In this document: one piece after another, positions 34,272-43,779 of the stretch | Position numbering within the stretch: position 1 is the first letter of the stretch | Layout of the letters: the number at the start of each line of letters is the position of its first letter | Origin: Qingrenia yutianensis | Lineage (GTDB): Bacteria > Bacillota > Clostridia > UMGS1810 | Length of the DNA stretch: 64,000 bases | NCBI RefSeq assembly: GCF_014385105.1 | Contig: NZ_JACRTE010000003.1 | Span: 124,001 to 188,000, forward strand | Direction of reading: 5' to 3' | The notes under the pieces: generated by a model | Told to the model about the DNA's origin: nothing | The model's database searches: none | The model's input: only the letters and a program-made list of their open reading frames with translations | Made by a program: the position numbers and the translations under genes

Positions 34272-35108
34272 TTAATATTTTTTGCTCAAGAGCGCTCTTT
34301 CGGTATCTTCAATAGCTTTAAGCGCCAAATCGTCCTTTTGGCACACGAGATAAAGGTAAAGCGCGTCGATAATCGCAAGCTGTGCAATACGCGAATTAAG
34401 TCCCAAAATCGAGTGGCGCGTTTCATTTGACGCGGTGAAAAGCACAATGTCGCTTTGCTTTAAAATAGGCGATTTTCCCTCGTTTGTAAGGCAAATTGTG
34501 GTTGCGCCGTTGTCGCGCGCAATTTTAAGCGCCTCCACGACGTCTTTCGAGGAACCGGAGTGCGAAACGCCGATTGCAACGTCGCCTTTTTTGAGGTGCG
34601 ACGCGTTTATCGCCTGCATATGGTTGTCGCTGTACGCAAATGCGTTGCACCCCGCGCGCAGAAATTTATGCTGTGCGTCGATTGCCACCGCGGCGGAATT
34701 TCCCAGTCCGTATATAGACACGATTTCCGCGTTTGCAATGGCGTTTGCAGCCTTTTCGATTTCCTCTTTTTTCAGCGCGCCTTTTGTTTTTTCAAGCGAG
34801 CAGTAAATGTCGTTTGACACCTTTTCAAAAATTTCAAAACAGCTGTCGCCTTTTTTCACGGTGTCGTCAACGTTCTTTTTGCCCTCGTCGCGCGCGATTG
34901 AAATTTTAAGTTCCTGGTATCCGCTGCAGCCGAGCCGGCGCGCAAAACGCACGATTGTCGCCTCGGAACAGTTACATTCCTCCGCAAGCTCGCAAATGGA
35001 GAGCGGAATTAAATCGCCCGGGTGCGACAAAATCCAGTCGGCGATTTTTTTCTCGGCACGGCCCATTTTATCATATAAAACTTTCACTTGCAGAAGTGTT
35101 CTGTTCAT
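34272..35108 (-). CDS. MurR/RpiR family transcription regulator
   Basis: 278 residues. The N-terminal HTH_6 domain (about 1-75; LSICELAEECNCSEATIVRF then ARRLGCSGYQELK) is the DNA-binding part. A SIS phosphosugar-binding domain follows (about 110-250; IYGLGNSAAVAIDAQHKFLR, GVSHSGSSKDVVEALKIARD). Such regulators respond to sugar phosphates and control amino-sugar or sugar catabolic genes. No obvious target operon is adjacent, since luxS and upp lie downstream in other units. ATG 35108 is behind GGGGGA; an in-frame TTG 12 bases earlier is inside the ribosome site. Confidence 0.92.
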   Translation of the reverse strand: MNRTLLQVKVLYDKMGRAEKKIADWILSHPGDLIPLSICELAEECNCSEATIVRFARRLGCSGYQELKISIARDEGKKNVDDTVKKGDSCFEIFEKVSNDIYCSLEKTKGALKKEEIEKAANAIANAEIVSIYGLGNSAAVAIDAQHKFLRAGCNAFAYSDNHMQAINASHLKKGDVAIGVSHSGSSKDVVEALKIARDNGATTICLTNEGKSPILKQSDIVLFTASNETRHSILGLNSRIAQLAIIDALYLYLVCQKDDLALKAIEDTERALLSKKY

Positions 35109-35145
35109 AATTTCCCCCAAAAAATTTTATTTAAGCCATAAAATT

Positions 35146-35598
35146 TTATTCAATCATAAATTTGTCGGTAAAGCCTTTGGAAAGCGCATTTTTTGCGTAT
35201 TCTTTCGCAAGCGCAAGGCTGTGAAGTTTGTAATTTCCGCACTGAACCTCGTTCATAGCCGGAACAACCTCGGTTTCAAGCACTTTTTTAAGCGAGTTTT
35301 CCACCGCGCCGATAACCGTTTTAACATCGTCCTCGCCCCAGGCGGTCATATAAAAACCCGTTCTGCATCCCATAGGAGATAAGTCGATGATGTTGTCCAT
35401 ATCGTCGCGCATATACGTTGCCAAAAGGTGCTCGAGCGTGTGAATACCCTCGCTTTGCATTTCCTCTTTGTTCGGCTGCATAAAGCGAATGTCAAATTTT
35501 GTAACCTTGTCGCCTTTTTCGCCCGTAAGAACGGTGCATTTGCGCACAAACGGCGCTTTAACTTTTGTATGGTCAAGAGCAAAGCTTTCAACTTTCAT
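35146..35598 (-). CDS. luxS: S-ribosylhomocysteine lyase
   Basis: Splits S-ribosylhomocysteine into homocysteine and DPD, the precursor of autoinducer 2, in the activated methyl cycle. It has 150 residues, typical. The metal ligands are all present: His53 and His57 in GIHTLEHLLA and Cys120 in EVQCGNY. The catalytic Cys78 is in SPMGCRTGFY. Starts at ATG 35598 behind GGAGGT. Confidence 0.97.
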   Translation of the reverse strand: MKVESFALDHTKVKAPFVRKCTVLTGEKGDKVTKFDIRFMQPNKEEMQSEGIHTLEHLLATYMRDDMDNIIDLSPMGCRTGFYMTAWGEDDVKTVIGAVENSLKKVLETEVVPAMNEVQCGNYKLHSLALAKEYAKNALSKGFTDKFMIE

Positions 35599-35684
35599 AT
35601 AAAGAACCTCCGATTTCGGTAAAATTTCACTAAATTATATTTTACCAAATTTTCAAAAAAATTTCAAGCGTTATTAAACAAAAC

Positions 35685-35715
35685 AAAACCGAGATGCGCG
35701 CGCAATCTCGGTTTT
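35685..35715. terminator. terminator of upp
   Basis: AAAACCGAGAT (35685-35695) pairs perfectly with ATCTCGGTTTT (35705-35715). On the minus strand it is followed by GTTTTGTTT, 18 bases past the upp stop. Confidence 0.85.
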
Positions 35716-35732
35716 ATGCGGTAATTTCAAAA

Positions 35733-36359
35733 TTAAAGCGTGCCGAAAAGTCTGTCGCCCGCGTCGCCGAGACCGGGAACGATATATTTTGCTTCGTTGA
35801 GTTTTTCGTCGAGCGCACCGCAGTAGATGTCAACGTCGGGGTGAGCCTTCTGCATACATTCAACGCCCTCGGGAGCGGCGATTATGCACATAAGTCTGAT
35901 GTCTTTTGCGCCTCTCTGCTTGATGAAATCAATAGCCGCAACACTGCTTCCGCCTGTTGCAAGCATAGGGTCAACAACGATAACTTCCCTTTTGTCAACG
36001 TCAACGGGGAGTTTGCAGTAATATTCAACAGGTTGTGCCGTTTCGTGGTCGCGGTAAAGACCGATATGTCCTACCTTTGCCGACGGAACTATGTTCATAA
36101 TTGCGTCAACCATACCGAGACCTGCTCTCAAAATGGGAACAACCGCAATGGGTTTTGCAATTTCTTTTCCGACCATTTTTGTGATGGGTGTTTCAACCTC
36201 TTTGTCTACAAGCTTCAAATCTCTTGTTGCCTCATAGCCCATCAAAAGTGCAATTTCGTTAACCAGCTCGCGGAATTCCTTTACCGGTGTGTCCTTATCG
36301 CGGAGTTTTGTGATTTTATGAACTATAAGAGGGTGGTCCATAACGTGAACTTTGCTCAT
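35733..36359 (-). CDS. upp: uracil phosphoribosyltransferase
   Basis: Converts uracil and PRPP to UMP in pyrimidine salvage. It has 208 residues, the usual size. The N-terminal signature is VMDHPLIVHKITKLRDKDT, the PRPP loop is VIVVDPMLATGGSSVAAID, and the C-terminal uracil-binding end is IVPGLGDAGDRLFGT. ATG 36359 is chosen because AGAGG lies at the right distance; the longer frame upstream adds an unlikely basic leader. Confidence 0.97.
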   Translation of the reverse strand: MSKVHVMDHPLIVHKITKLRDKDTPVKEFRELVNEIALLMGYEATRDLKLVDKEVETPITKMVGKEIAKPIAVVPILRAGLGMVDAIMNIVPSAKVGHIGLYRDHETAQPVEYYCKLPVDVDKREVIVVDPMLATGGSSVAAIDFIKQRGAKDIRLMCIIAAPEGVECMQKAHPDVDIYCGALDEKLNEAKYIVPGLGDAGDRLFGTL

Positions 36360-36419
36360 TTTGCTGCCTCTTTTCTTAAAGTAATTTTTAAAAGCGTATA
36401 TCACGCTCAAATCTACAAA

Positions 36420-36448
36420 ATTATACTACATATTACTACAAAAGTCTA
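36420..36448 (-). promoter_or_regulatory. probable upp promoter
   Basis: Minus strand: TAGACT (36443-36448), 17-base spacer, TATAAT (36420-36425), about 60 bases before the upp start. Confidence 0.55.
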
Positions 36449-36508
36449 CATGCTTTTCAAAAAATAGTTATTTTGCACAATAATTGAATGTATATTTGTA
36501 AAATTTAT

Positions 36509-38818
36509 TTATTCAAAAACTTTTTTAATACCGTAGGTAACATTGCCGTTTTCAACCGCAAAGCTGAAATATTCGCTGTCGGCATAGTTTGATATGTTGC
36601 TGCCGCGTATTCCTTTTAATTCAAAATATTTAACTCCGCCTTTTGCGTAAACCGAGTTAACCTCGCCGTCGTAAAGCACAAATCCGCGTCTGCCCGACTT
36701 GTCGGATAGATATTTTTCGGTTAAATCGTCAAACAAATCCTGCTCGTTTTTGCTTTTGAAAACAGGCTTTTCGCGCAAAATCAAAAATACGTTTTTGCTG
36801 GTTGTGCCGTCAAGCGCGGATATGATTTTCTGCCACTGCGAAAGAGAATTTCCCGAAATTGTTCCGCCGTAGTTGTTCGCCGTGACAAACAGGCAGTTTT
36901 TGTATTCGTAAACCTCGCATACGTCGGTTTTGACGCTCTTGATTTTGGTGTTCACCGAGTCGGTTTTGTTGCCCGAAAAGATTGAAACTTCGGTATTCTG
37001 CGCCGTTTTTTCGTTGAATTTGCGGACAATCGCGCGTTCCAAAAGCGTATTTTTTGAAACGGGACTTCCGAACGCGGTGAAATAAAACGAATTTGCGCCG
37101 GGCGTGATTTGCTTTAATCCGTCAAGCGACGAAACGTCGTCGGGGAGGGGAATATCCTCCGCGATATTTCCGCAGTAGAGCGCAATGTGCGTGTTGACGT
37201 TTTTGCACGCGATTGTCATAATCGCACTGCCCTCTTTCGCGCCGACGAGGTTGTTGCCCTCGCGCGTGAACACGTCGTCGGTGAAGTTTATGTCGGTGTC
37301 TTTTAGGTTTATCGGCGCGCTTTTGCCGTCCTTGTCACAGCCCTCAAGGCTGATGTACTGCTTTTCGCCGGCTCCGAGTTTTACGGTTTTTGTGCTGGGA
37401 TAAATTGCGGAAATGTCACCGAGAACCGTAAATTCGCAGGACGCTTCTATAACGTTTTCATCAATTCCGTTTTCGTATGTTGCAAAAACCTTGCCGACAC
37501 CCTCGGTTTCGGGATAGTAAAATCCGTCCTCGATTTTGCCGTTTTCACAGCTCCATTCCACAACGTCGGGTGCAACGGCGCCGATATACATTCCGTTTTC
37601 GTCGTACAAAAGGCTTTCCACAAGAGTGGACGTGCCTTTAAAAACGGTACTGCTTGCAGGCTTTAACACCATTTTTGACGCATTGCCTTTTGTTGCGGTC
37701 ATTTTTATGCCGATACCGTTTATGACACTGCGCAGACTGCCCTCGCTCGGGAGGTTTATAACCTCGTTTGCGCCCGTTTCGGTGTTTTTTGCAACCATTG
37801 TCGTCGAACCGCCTCCGTCGAGGTTTATCGCGTTGTATATTCCGTTGTTTATGAGGATTTCCGATAATTCCGCGAGTGACACTCCGATACTGTCCGCCTG
37901 ACGTCCGTCCACGGTGATGAGGTAAAGGGTTTTGCCGTCCTTGTCAAGTCCGAGCGCGGTGCGCGGATTTAACCCTGCAATGTTGTGAGTGTTTTTCGCG
38001 GTTTTTCCGTCTTTTACAAGCAGTGTTCCTCCGCCCATTGCAAGGTTTATGTTTTCGTAATTCGGCTGAAGCGAGATGTCAAACACAATTTTGTCGCCGA
38101 TTTGGAAGTTGTCAAGCAGAAATGTCGTTCGGTCTTTCAAAAACGACAGAACATAGCCGTTTTCGGGGATTTTGCACGGACCTGCGTCGTAGTTTATTGC
38201 GGTCACGGTGTCGTCCTCAACCACCATTTCAACCTGATATGCGTGCGAGCCGGGTGAGGTTTCGCCCCATTTGGAATTATACATAACAATTCCGTCCAAA
38301 TCGTCGTATTTGTTGATGTGCTTAATCTGCGTTCCCTCGCCGTTGGGCGCGGTCACGGTCATATATGTGTCAATGTAGTCGAAAAGCATATGTTTGTCGT
38401 CGGTTTTCACAAAAACCGCGTTGGACGTGCTTGCCTTTGCGTAGGACGTGAGCTTTTCACCGTCTTTTATCTCAACGCCGACGGGGCTTCCTTTGCCCTT
38501 TTCGGTGCTCGACCACGAGAAAAAGTCGCCGTTTACCGCAACGTATGTATCGGCTTTCTCGGCAAGCGTTTTAACGTTTGTAAGCTTTCGTATGTCGTTT
38601 TCGTCCTTCAAAAGTTCCGCGTCGATGTAGTCTTTCGACAGGTCGGCGCTTGCAATGTTGATGTTCAGCCAGCCGTTTTTGGTCAGCGAGCGGATATGTG
38701 AAATTTTAAGTCCGTCGATATATTCCGTTTCGTCATACAGACTGTATATCGGCGCCGCCGCGTATGCCGACGTAAAAACAAGCATAAGTGCGAGAATAAG
38801 CGATGTCAGTTTTTTCAA
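36509..38818 (-). CDS. secreted phosphodiester glycosidase (NAGPA) domain protein
   Basis: 769 residues. A signal peptide (LTSLILALMLVFTSAYA) is followed by an N-terminal region, then a NAGPA domain (about 180-360) with NLAMGGGTLLVKDGKT, GLNPRTALGLDKDGKTLYLI, VDGRQADSIGVSLAEL and the hallmark NAINLDGGGSTTMV. Beta-sandwich and unknown domains follow to the C-terminus. Bacterial NAGPA proteins cleave or process phosphodiester-linked sugars on envelope or exopolysaccharides. The start is a TTG at 38818 with AAGGAG 11 bases upstream; no ATG fits. Divergent from the GT4-CsaB gene, which also concerns wall polymer. Confidence 0.85.
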   Translation of the reverse strand: MKKLTSLILALMLVFTSAYAAAPIYSLYDETEYIDGLKISHIRSLTKNGWLNINIASADLSKDYIDAELLKDENDIRKLTNVKTLAEKADTYVAVNGDFFSWSSTEKGKGSPVGVEIKDGEKLTSYAKASTSNAVFVKTDDKHMLFDYIDTYMTVTAPNGEGTQIKHINKYDDLDGIVMYNSKWGETSPGSHAYQVEMVVEDDTVTAINYDAGPCKIPENGYVLSFLKDRTTFLLDNFQIGDKIVFDISLQPNYENINLAMGGGTLLVKDGKTAKNTHNIAGLNPRTALGLDKDGKTLYLITVDGRQADSIGVSLAELSEILINNGIYNAINLDGGGSTTMVAKNTETGANEVINLPSEGSLRSVINGIGIKMTATKGNASKMVLKPASSTVFKGTSTLVESLLYDENGMYIGAVAPDVVEWSCENGKIEDGFYYPETEGVGKVFATYENGIDENVIEASCEFTVLGDISAIYPSTKTVKLGAGEKQYISLEGCDKDGKSAPINLKDTDINFTDDVFTREGNNLVGAKEGSAIMTIACKNVNTHIALYCGNIAEDIPLPDDVSSLDGLKQITPGANSFYFTAFGSPVSKNTLLERAIVRKFNEKTAQNTEVSIFSGNKTDSVNTKIKSVKTDVCEVYEYKNCLFVTANNYGGTISGNSLSQWQKIISALDGTTSKNVFLILREKPVFKSKNEQDLFDDLTEKYLSDKSGRRGFVLYDGEVNSVYAKGGVKYFELKGIRGSNISNYADSEYFSFAVENGNVTYGIKKVFE

Positions 38819-38852
38819 TTTGCCAAAACTCCTTTATATTAAAGTTGATTTC

Positions 38853-38881
38853 ATTATACATCACATATAAATTTATGTAAA
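38853..38881 (-). promoter_or_regulatory. promoter of the NAGPA gene
   Basis: Minus strand: TTTACA (38876-38881), 17-base spacer, TATAAT (38853-38858), 35 bases before the TTG start. Confidence 0.7.
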
Positions 38882-38911
38882 TATATTTTGCGTTATTTAA
38901 TAAAATTGTAA

Positions 38912-38940
38912 TTGAAATTTTTTTGAATATGTGGTAATAT
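38912..38940 (+). promoter_or_regulatory. promoter of the GT4-CsaB gene
   Basis: TTGAAA (38912-38917), 17-base spacer, TAATAT (38935-38940), 45 bases before ATG 38985. It diverges from the NAGPA promoter. Confidence 0.6.
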
Positions 38941-38984
38941 ATACAATGTAATATTATGTATTTTTGATAGTGAGGTACATTAAA

Positions 38985-41285
38985 ATGAAAAGAATAAGAG
39001 TATTGCTTGCGCTTATGGGGCTTGAAATCGGCGGTGCCGAAACGCACGCCGTGGAACTTGCAAAATATTTGTGCAAAAAAGGATATATTGTTTATGCGGT
39101 GTCGAGCGGAGGAGTTTACGAAAAAGAACTTGCCGACGCCGGAGTGCGTCATTATTACGCGCCTCTTACAAAAAAAGACCCGATAAGTATGTATAAATCA
39201 TACAGTGTGATTAAAAATGTGGTACTGCGCGAAAAAATCGACTTAATCCACGCGCACGCGAGGATACCTGCTTTTGTAAGCTCTCTTGTGAAAAAGAAAC
39301 TCGGTATTCCGCTTGTTTCCACCGTTCACGGGGTGTATTCCACAGCTTGGCACTACAAAATGCTCACAAACTGGGGCGACGAGGCGGTGTGCGTGAGCGA
39401 GGACGTGCAGAAATACGTCATTGAAAACTACAACTTTTCGCCCGACAACACGCTTATCACAATAAACGGCATTGATACCGACGTTTTTTCTGGCGATTTT
39501 ATACACTACGACACGCTTGCCGAGTTTAATCTGCCCGAGCACGCGTTCAAAATAGTGTGCGTCAGCCGTCTTGATGCAGGCAACACCAACGCGGCATACT
39601 CGCTTTTGAGCATTGCCGGCAAATTGAGCGAGCAGATTGACGAACTTAAAATTATTATGGTGGGAGGCGGCAGCGAATTTGAAAAGATAAGCGCGCTTTG
39701 CGACGAGAAAAACAGTGAGCTGAAAAAGGAAATTTTTGTTATGACAAATTCGCGCACCGACGTTCATAAGTTTTTGTCAATAGCCGACGTTTTTGTAGGC
39801 ATAAGCCGTGCCGCGCTCGAGGCTATGAGCGCGCGCGTTCCCGTAATTCTTACGGGTCAGTTCGGTTACGGCGGAATTTTTTCGCCCGACAATCTCGATG
39901 TTTGCCTTAAGAACAATTTCACCTGCCGCGGTGAGGACTTCGCGTCGGACAACACATTTTTTGAAGATATTATGACCGTTTACAATATGCCGAACGAAAA
40001 AAGGTCGGCGCTCACGCAGTTCGGGCGCGAAACTGTTTTGAAAAACTATTCGGTAACCGCAATGGCGGAGAACACCATAACCGCGTATAAAAAGGTTCTG
40101 CGCGAAAAAGCGAACAGCTACGATTTTATGATTTCGGGATATTTCGGCTTTAACAATTCGGGCGACGACGCGCTTTTGCAGGCTATGCTCGACAACCTCA
40201 AAAGCCTTGACAAAGATGTGAGAATTGTGGTTTTGTCGCGCCGTCCCGACGAAACTGTGAAACGGTATAACGTCGACGCGATAAACCGATTTTCTCCGTT
40301 TAAGGTGATGAAAGTGATGAACCGCACAAAAGTGCTTTTGAGCGGGGGAGGTTCGCTTATTCAGGACGTCACCAGCACAAAATCAATTTTATACTATCTC
40401 ACAATTATGAAAACCGCACTCAAAAAACATATGTCGCTTATGGTATATGCAAACGGCGTAGGACCGATAAACAGGGCGAAAAACCGCCGTCTTACAAAGA
40501 AAATTTTCGATAAGGCGGATATTATCACCCTGCGCGAGGAGGGTTCGCTCAAACTTCTTAAAGAAATCGGCGTGACGAACGATAACATTATTCTCACTGC
40601 CGACCCGGCGCTTAATCTTGTGCCGTCCGACGCGGAACTTACCGAAAATGTTTTAAGGTCGCACGGAATAAAGGGCGATATAAATTTAATCGGCGTGTCG
40701 GTGCGCGAATGGAACAAAAACGAGCACAATTTTGAAAAAACTTTTGCGAAAAATCTCGACATTATCTGCCGTATGAATAACGTTTACCCCGTTTTTCTGC
40801 CTATGCAACTGCCGAATGATTTGGAATTTTCAAAGAAAATCTGCGAAAATCTCGAAACGCCGTATTACATCATCGGCACGCGTTACGACGAGAAAATTTT
40901 TGCCGGTATAATTTCGCGGTGTTCGCTTTTAATCGGTATGCGCCTCCATTCGCTCATCTATGCGGCGAGCGTGTGCGTGCCTATCGTCGGCATTGTCTAT
41001 GACCCGAAAGTTAAAAGCTTTCTCGATTACGTCGGTCAGACGCATTTTATCGGCGCGGAAAAAATTTCGGGCGAGAATTTTATAGGCATAATAAGCGACT
41101 GTTTAAAAAACAAAGACACGATAAAGGAAGAATTTAAAAAACGAATAGACGTTCTTTGCAAAAAGGCGAAATACAACGCGGACATTGCAATGAAACTTCT
41201 TAATAAGGAAACGATTATCACATTTGACGCGGAGGAAAACGCGGAAAATACCGAGGAGGCGCACAGTGAGAATACTGGGGATTGA
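38985..41285 (+). CDS. GT4 glycosyltransferase fused to CsaB-type polysaccharide pyruvyl transferase
   Basis: 766 residues in one frame. The first half (about 1-375) is a GT-B, GT4-like glycosyltransferase: start GLEIGGAETHAVELAKYL, LIHAHARIPAFVSSLV, and the donor-site segment SIADVFVGISRAALEAMSAR. The second half (about 380-740) is a polysaccharide pyruvyl transferase: SGYFGFNNSGDDALLQAM, VLLSGGGSLIQDVTS, ANGVGPI, and CSLLIGMRLHSLIYAA. CsaB adds ketal pyruvate to the secondary wall polymer that SLH domains recognise, and this window encodes several SLH proteins. A fusion with a GT suggests that one protein builds and caps the polymer. Cytoplasmic or membrane-peripheral. Confidence 0.9.
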   Translation: MKRIRVLLALMGLEIGGAETHAVELAKYLCKKGYIVYAVSSGGVYEKELADAGVRHYYAPLTKKDPISMYKSYSVIKNVVLREKIDLIHAHARIPAFVSSLVKKKLGIPLVSTVHGVYSTAWHYKMLTNWGDEAVCVSEDVQKYVIENYNFSPDNTLITINGIDTDVFSGDFIHYDTLAEFNLPEHAFKIVCVSRLDAGNTNAAYSLLSIAGKLSEQIDELKIIMVGGGSEFEKISALCDEKNSELKKEIFVMTNSRTDVHKFLSIADVFVGISRAALEAMSARVPVILTGQFGYGGIFSPDNLDVCLKNNFTCRGEDFASDNTFFEDIMTVYNMPNEKRSALTQFGRETVLKNYSVTAMAENTITAYKKVLREKANSYDFMISGYFGFNNSGDDALLQAMLDNLKSLDKDVRIVVLSRRPDETVKRYNVDAINRFSPFKVMKVMNRTKVLLSGGGSLIQDVTSTKSILYYLTIMKTALKKHMSLMVYANGVGPINRAKNRRLTKKIFDKADIITLREEGSLKLLKEIGVTNDNIILTADPALNLVPSDAELTENVLRSHGIKGDINLIGVSVREWNKNEHNFEKTFAKNLDIICRMNNVYPVFLPMQLPNDLEFSKKICENLETPYYIIGTRYDEKIFAGIISRCSLLIGMRLHSLIYAASVCVPIVGIVYDPKVKSFLDYVGQTHFIGAEKISGENFIGIISDCLKNKDTIKEEFKKRIDVLCKKAKYNADIAMKLLNKETIITFDAEENAENTEEAHSENTGD

Positions 41286-41703
41286 TTACGGCGACGCAAG
41301 AGTGGGAGTTGCGGTGTCCGACCCTCTGCTTTTTACGGCGCAGGGCATAAAAACACTGCCGAACAAGGTTTTTGACAAAATGCTTTTGAGTCTTGACGAA
41401 ATTTACAGCGAATACAAGCCGGAAAAAATCGTTTTGGGATTTCCCAAAAATATGGACGGTTCGGTGGGATTTCGGGGCGAAATAACGCTTGAATTTAAAA
41501 AAACGCTGGAGGAAAGATATAAAAACAGCGAGGTTGTTTTGTATGACGAACGGCTTACAACCGTTATGGCGGACAGATTTCTTTCGGCGACAAACACGCG
41601 CGGAAGCGGACGCAAAAAGGTTATCGACACCGTATCTGCGGCGGTGATTTTGCAGAATTATCTCGACAGCGAGAGAAATAATATTTTAAAAGGAGAAAAA
41701 TGA
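41266..41703 (+). CDS. ruvX: Holliday junction resolvase-like YqgF/RuvX
   Basis: 145 residues, RNase H-like fold. Motifs: ILGIDYGDARVGVAVSD at the start (catalytic Asp), IVLGFPKNMDGS in the middle, and YDERLTTVMADRFL with the second acidic site, then KKVIDTVSAAVILQNYLD. Family roles include 16S rRNA 5' end processing and possible recombination. GTG 41266 lies inside the end of the GT4-CsaB gene, seven bases after GGAGG. Confidence 0.93.
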   Translation: MRILGIDYGDARVGVAVSDPLLFTAQGIKTLPNKVFDKMLLSLDEIYSEYKPEKIVLGFPKNMDGSVGFRGEITLEFKKTLEERYKNSEVVLYDERLTTVMADRFLSATNTRGSGRKKVIDTVSAAVILQNYLDSERNNILKGEK

Positions 41704-41996
41704 TGAGCGAATTTAATTTTAACGAAAATAAAGAGAGAAATATTATACCTTTTGAGGACGAAAACGGAAACAAAGTGAATTTTGAAGTGATAGACGCGTT
41801 TAAAATGGACGGAAGCGAATACGTTGCACTGCTCCCTGCCGATGACGACGATTACGACACCGAGGTGTTTATTATGCGTATCGAAAAAGAGGGCGAGGAC
41901 GACGTTTTGGTGTATATCGAAAATGATGAGGAGCTGGACGACGCGTTCGAGATGTTTAAAGACCGTATGGGCGACGAGTACGACTTTTTGGACTGA
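41700..41996 (+). CDS. DUF1292 protein (YrzB-like)
   Basis: A 98-residue acidic protein of the DUF1292 family: NIIPFEDENGNKVNFEVID, EYVALLPADDDDYDTEVFIM, with many Asp/Glu and no Cys. Function unknown. Its ATG overlaps the ruvX stop (ATGA), and ruvX-DUF1292 is a standard pair in Firmicutes. Confidence 0.93.
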   Translation: MMSEFNFNENKERNIIPFEDENGNKVNFEVIDAFKMDGSEYVALLPADDDDYDTEVFIMRIEKEGEDDVLVYIENDEELDDAFEMFKDRMGDEYDFLD

Positions 41997-42018
41997 TATT
42001 TTATAGGGGGAGTGTAAA

Positions 42019-43728
42019 ATGATGAAGAAATTTTTGTGTATTGTGTTGGCATTGTCAATGGTGATGTGCCTTGCGCCGAACGTTTTTGCGGAAGACGTCA
42101 TTGCCGAGGGAAAATGCGGTGACAGCGTTACGTGGAAGATAGTTGGAAATACGCTTACGTTCAGCGGAAGCGGTGCAATGGACGAATTTATTGATATGGC
42201 TTGGTATAGTTACAGAAACGATATATATAATGTTGTTATAGAGGAAGGAATAACATATCTTACGCACGAATTGTTATGTGATTTGAAATGGTTTTCCTCG
42301 GTTAAAATTCCCGACAGTGTTACGAGTGTCGGCACACTTATATTCAGTAACTGCACGGGGCTTGAAACTGTTGAAATAGGCAAGGGTTTAAAGTCAATCA
42401 CGCCGTCTGCGTTTTCTAACTGCCCAAATCTTGAAGAAATTGCCGTTTCGCCTGAAAATGAAAATCTTGCAAGTGTCGGCGGAGTGCTTTTTAACAAAGA
42501 CATAACAAATCTTATATATTTTCCGAACGGCTGGTTCGATAAGGAAAATATCGGAGAAAATGAGGGCAACTATACAATTCCCGATACGGTGACGAAAATT
42601 ACCGACGGCGCTCTTAACGGAAAACTGTATTTAAAAAACTTTTATACAAATGAAAATTCCGCATACACCGCAGAGAACGGTGTGCTGTTTAATAAGGATA
42701 AAACCGAGCTTGTGCGCTATCCGTCGGGAAACGAAAGAAGTACATACATTATTCCCGAAAGCGTACAGAACATTTACGAAAGTGCGTTTTCGTATGCCAA
42801 AAATCTGACGGACGTAACACTTCCGCAGAATATAAGCAAACTTGCTGATAATACATTTTCTGACTGCACAAATCTCAAAGGTATAGAAATACCGAAAAAT
42901 GTTACCGAAATCGGAAGTTATGCCTTTTCAGACTGTTCAAATCTTGAAAAGGCGGTTCTGCACGACGGCATTGTTACGCTTGGGAGCGGTGTATTCTATG
43001 AATGCGGTGCGCTTAAATATGCCGATATTCCGAAAAATCTTACGGAAATTCCGCGCAGTACCTTTTACGGCTGTGAAAGCCTCAAAAATATAAAATTGCC
43101 GGGTTCTGTAAAAACCGTTGATTTTTCTGCTTTTCAGCGATGCACGTCGCTGACGGAAATTGATATTCCGCAGAGTGTCACTTTGATTAACAGCAGTGCC
43201 TTTGAAGATTGCGAAAGTTTGAAAACCGTCACATTCCGAAACAGCGGTGTTATTAAGGCTTACGTGTTTTCGGGGTGTCCGAATTTGACACGCGTTAATA
43301 TTTTTTCGGACAGTATCATAATTTGGGGCGATACGTTTTATGATGAAGCGGAAAAAACAAAAGATATATATTTTGCCGTTTCTGCCGATAATGTTGTGAC
43401 GGGACGTGAAGACGGCAAAGTTTGCGTAGAGGACCTTTCCGAGGACGGCGGACTAAAGAATGTACGGCTTCACTGCAACACGCCGTGCACGGTGTCGTCG
43501 GTGACGGAAAACGAGGAGAAAGCGACCGTTTCGGTTAACGCGAAAAATATAGACGCGCAGTCGAAGGTCACGGTAGGATTTTACAAAAACGGTGCGCTTG
43601 CCGACATAAAAGTGTGTGATGTATCCGACCTCACAGCCGAAACGGACAAAGATTTCGACACCGTAAAAATTATGACGTTCCCGTCTTTGCCGTCACTCGA
43701 ACCGCTTTGCATAAAAGAGGAATTGTAA
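42019..43728 (+). CDS. secreted BspA-type leucine-rich-repeat protein
   Basis: 569 residues: signal peptide (FLCIVLALSMVMCLAPNVFA), an N-terminal beta segment (GKCGDSVTWKIVGNTLTFSG) common before such repeats, then about a dozen LRR_5 (Treponema pallidum type) repeats (about 70-440; pattern IP-x-V-T-x-IG-x-x-AF-x-x-C-x-x-L). A C-terminal beta domain follows. No anchor is visible. Such proteins mediate adhesion or binding. Followed by a terminator, so it ends the unit begun by the GT4-CsaB gene or stands alone after DUF1292. Confidence 0.9.
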   Translation: MMKKFLCIVLALSMVMCLAPNVFAEDVIAEGKCGDSVTWKIVGNTLTFSGSGAMDEFIDMAWYSYRNDIYNVVIEEGITYLTHELLCDLKWFSSVKIPDSVTSVGTLIFSNCTGLETVEIGKGLKSITPSAFSNCPNLEEIAVSPENENLASVGGVLFNKDITNLIYFPNGWFDKENIGENEGNYTIPDTVTKITDGALNGKLYLKNFYTNENSAYTAENGVLFNKDKTELVRYPSGNERSTYIIPESVQNIYESAFSYAKNLTDVTLPQNISKLADNTFSDCTNLKGIEIPKNVTEIGSYAFSDCSNLEKAVLHDGIVTLGSGVFYECGALKYADIPKNLTEIPRSTFYGCESLKNIKLPGSVKTVDFSAFQRCTSLTEIDIPQSVTLINSSAFEDCESLKTVTFRNSGVIKAYVFSGCPNLTRVNIFSDSIIIWGDTFYDEAEKTKDIYFAVSADNVVTGREDGKVCVEDLSEDGGLKNVRLHCNTPCTVSSVTENEEKATVSVNAKNIDAQSKVTVGFYKNGALADIKVCDVSDLTAETDKDFDTVKIMTFPSLPSLEPLCIKEEL

Positions 43729-43735
43729 AATATAA

Positions 43736-43767
43736 CACGGACATCGCGAAGATGTCCGTGGTTTTGT
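43736..43767 (+). terminator. terminator after the LRR protein gene
   Basis: CACGGACATC (43736-43745) pairs with GATGTCCGTG (43751-43760) around a 5-base loop and is followed by GTTTTGT. Confidence 0.85.
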
Positions 43768-43779
43768 ATGCAGACTTTT

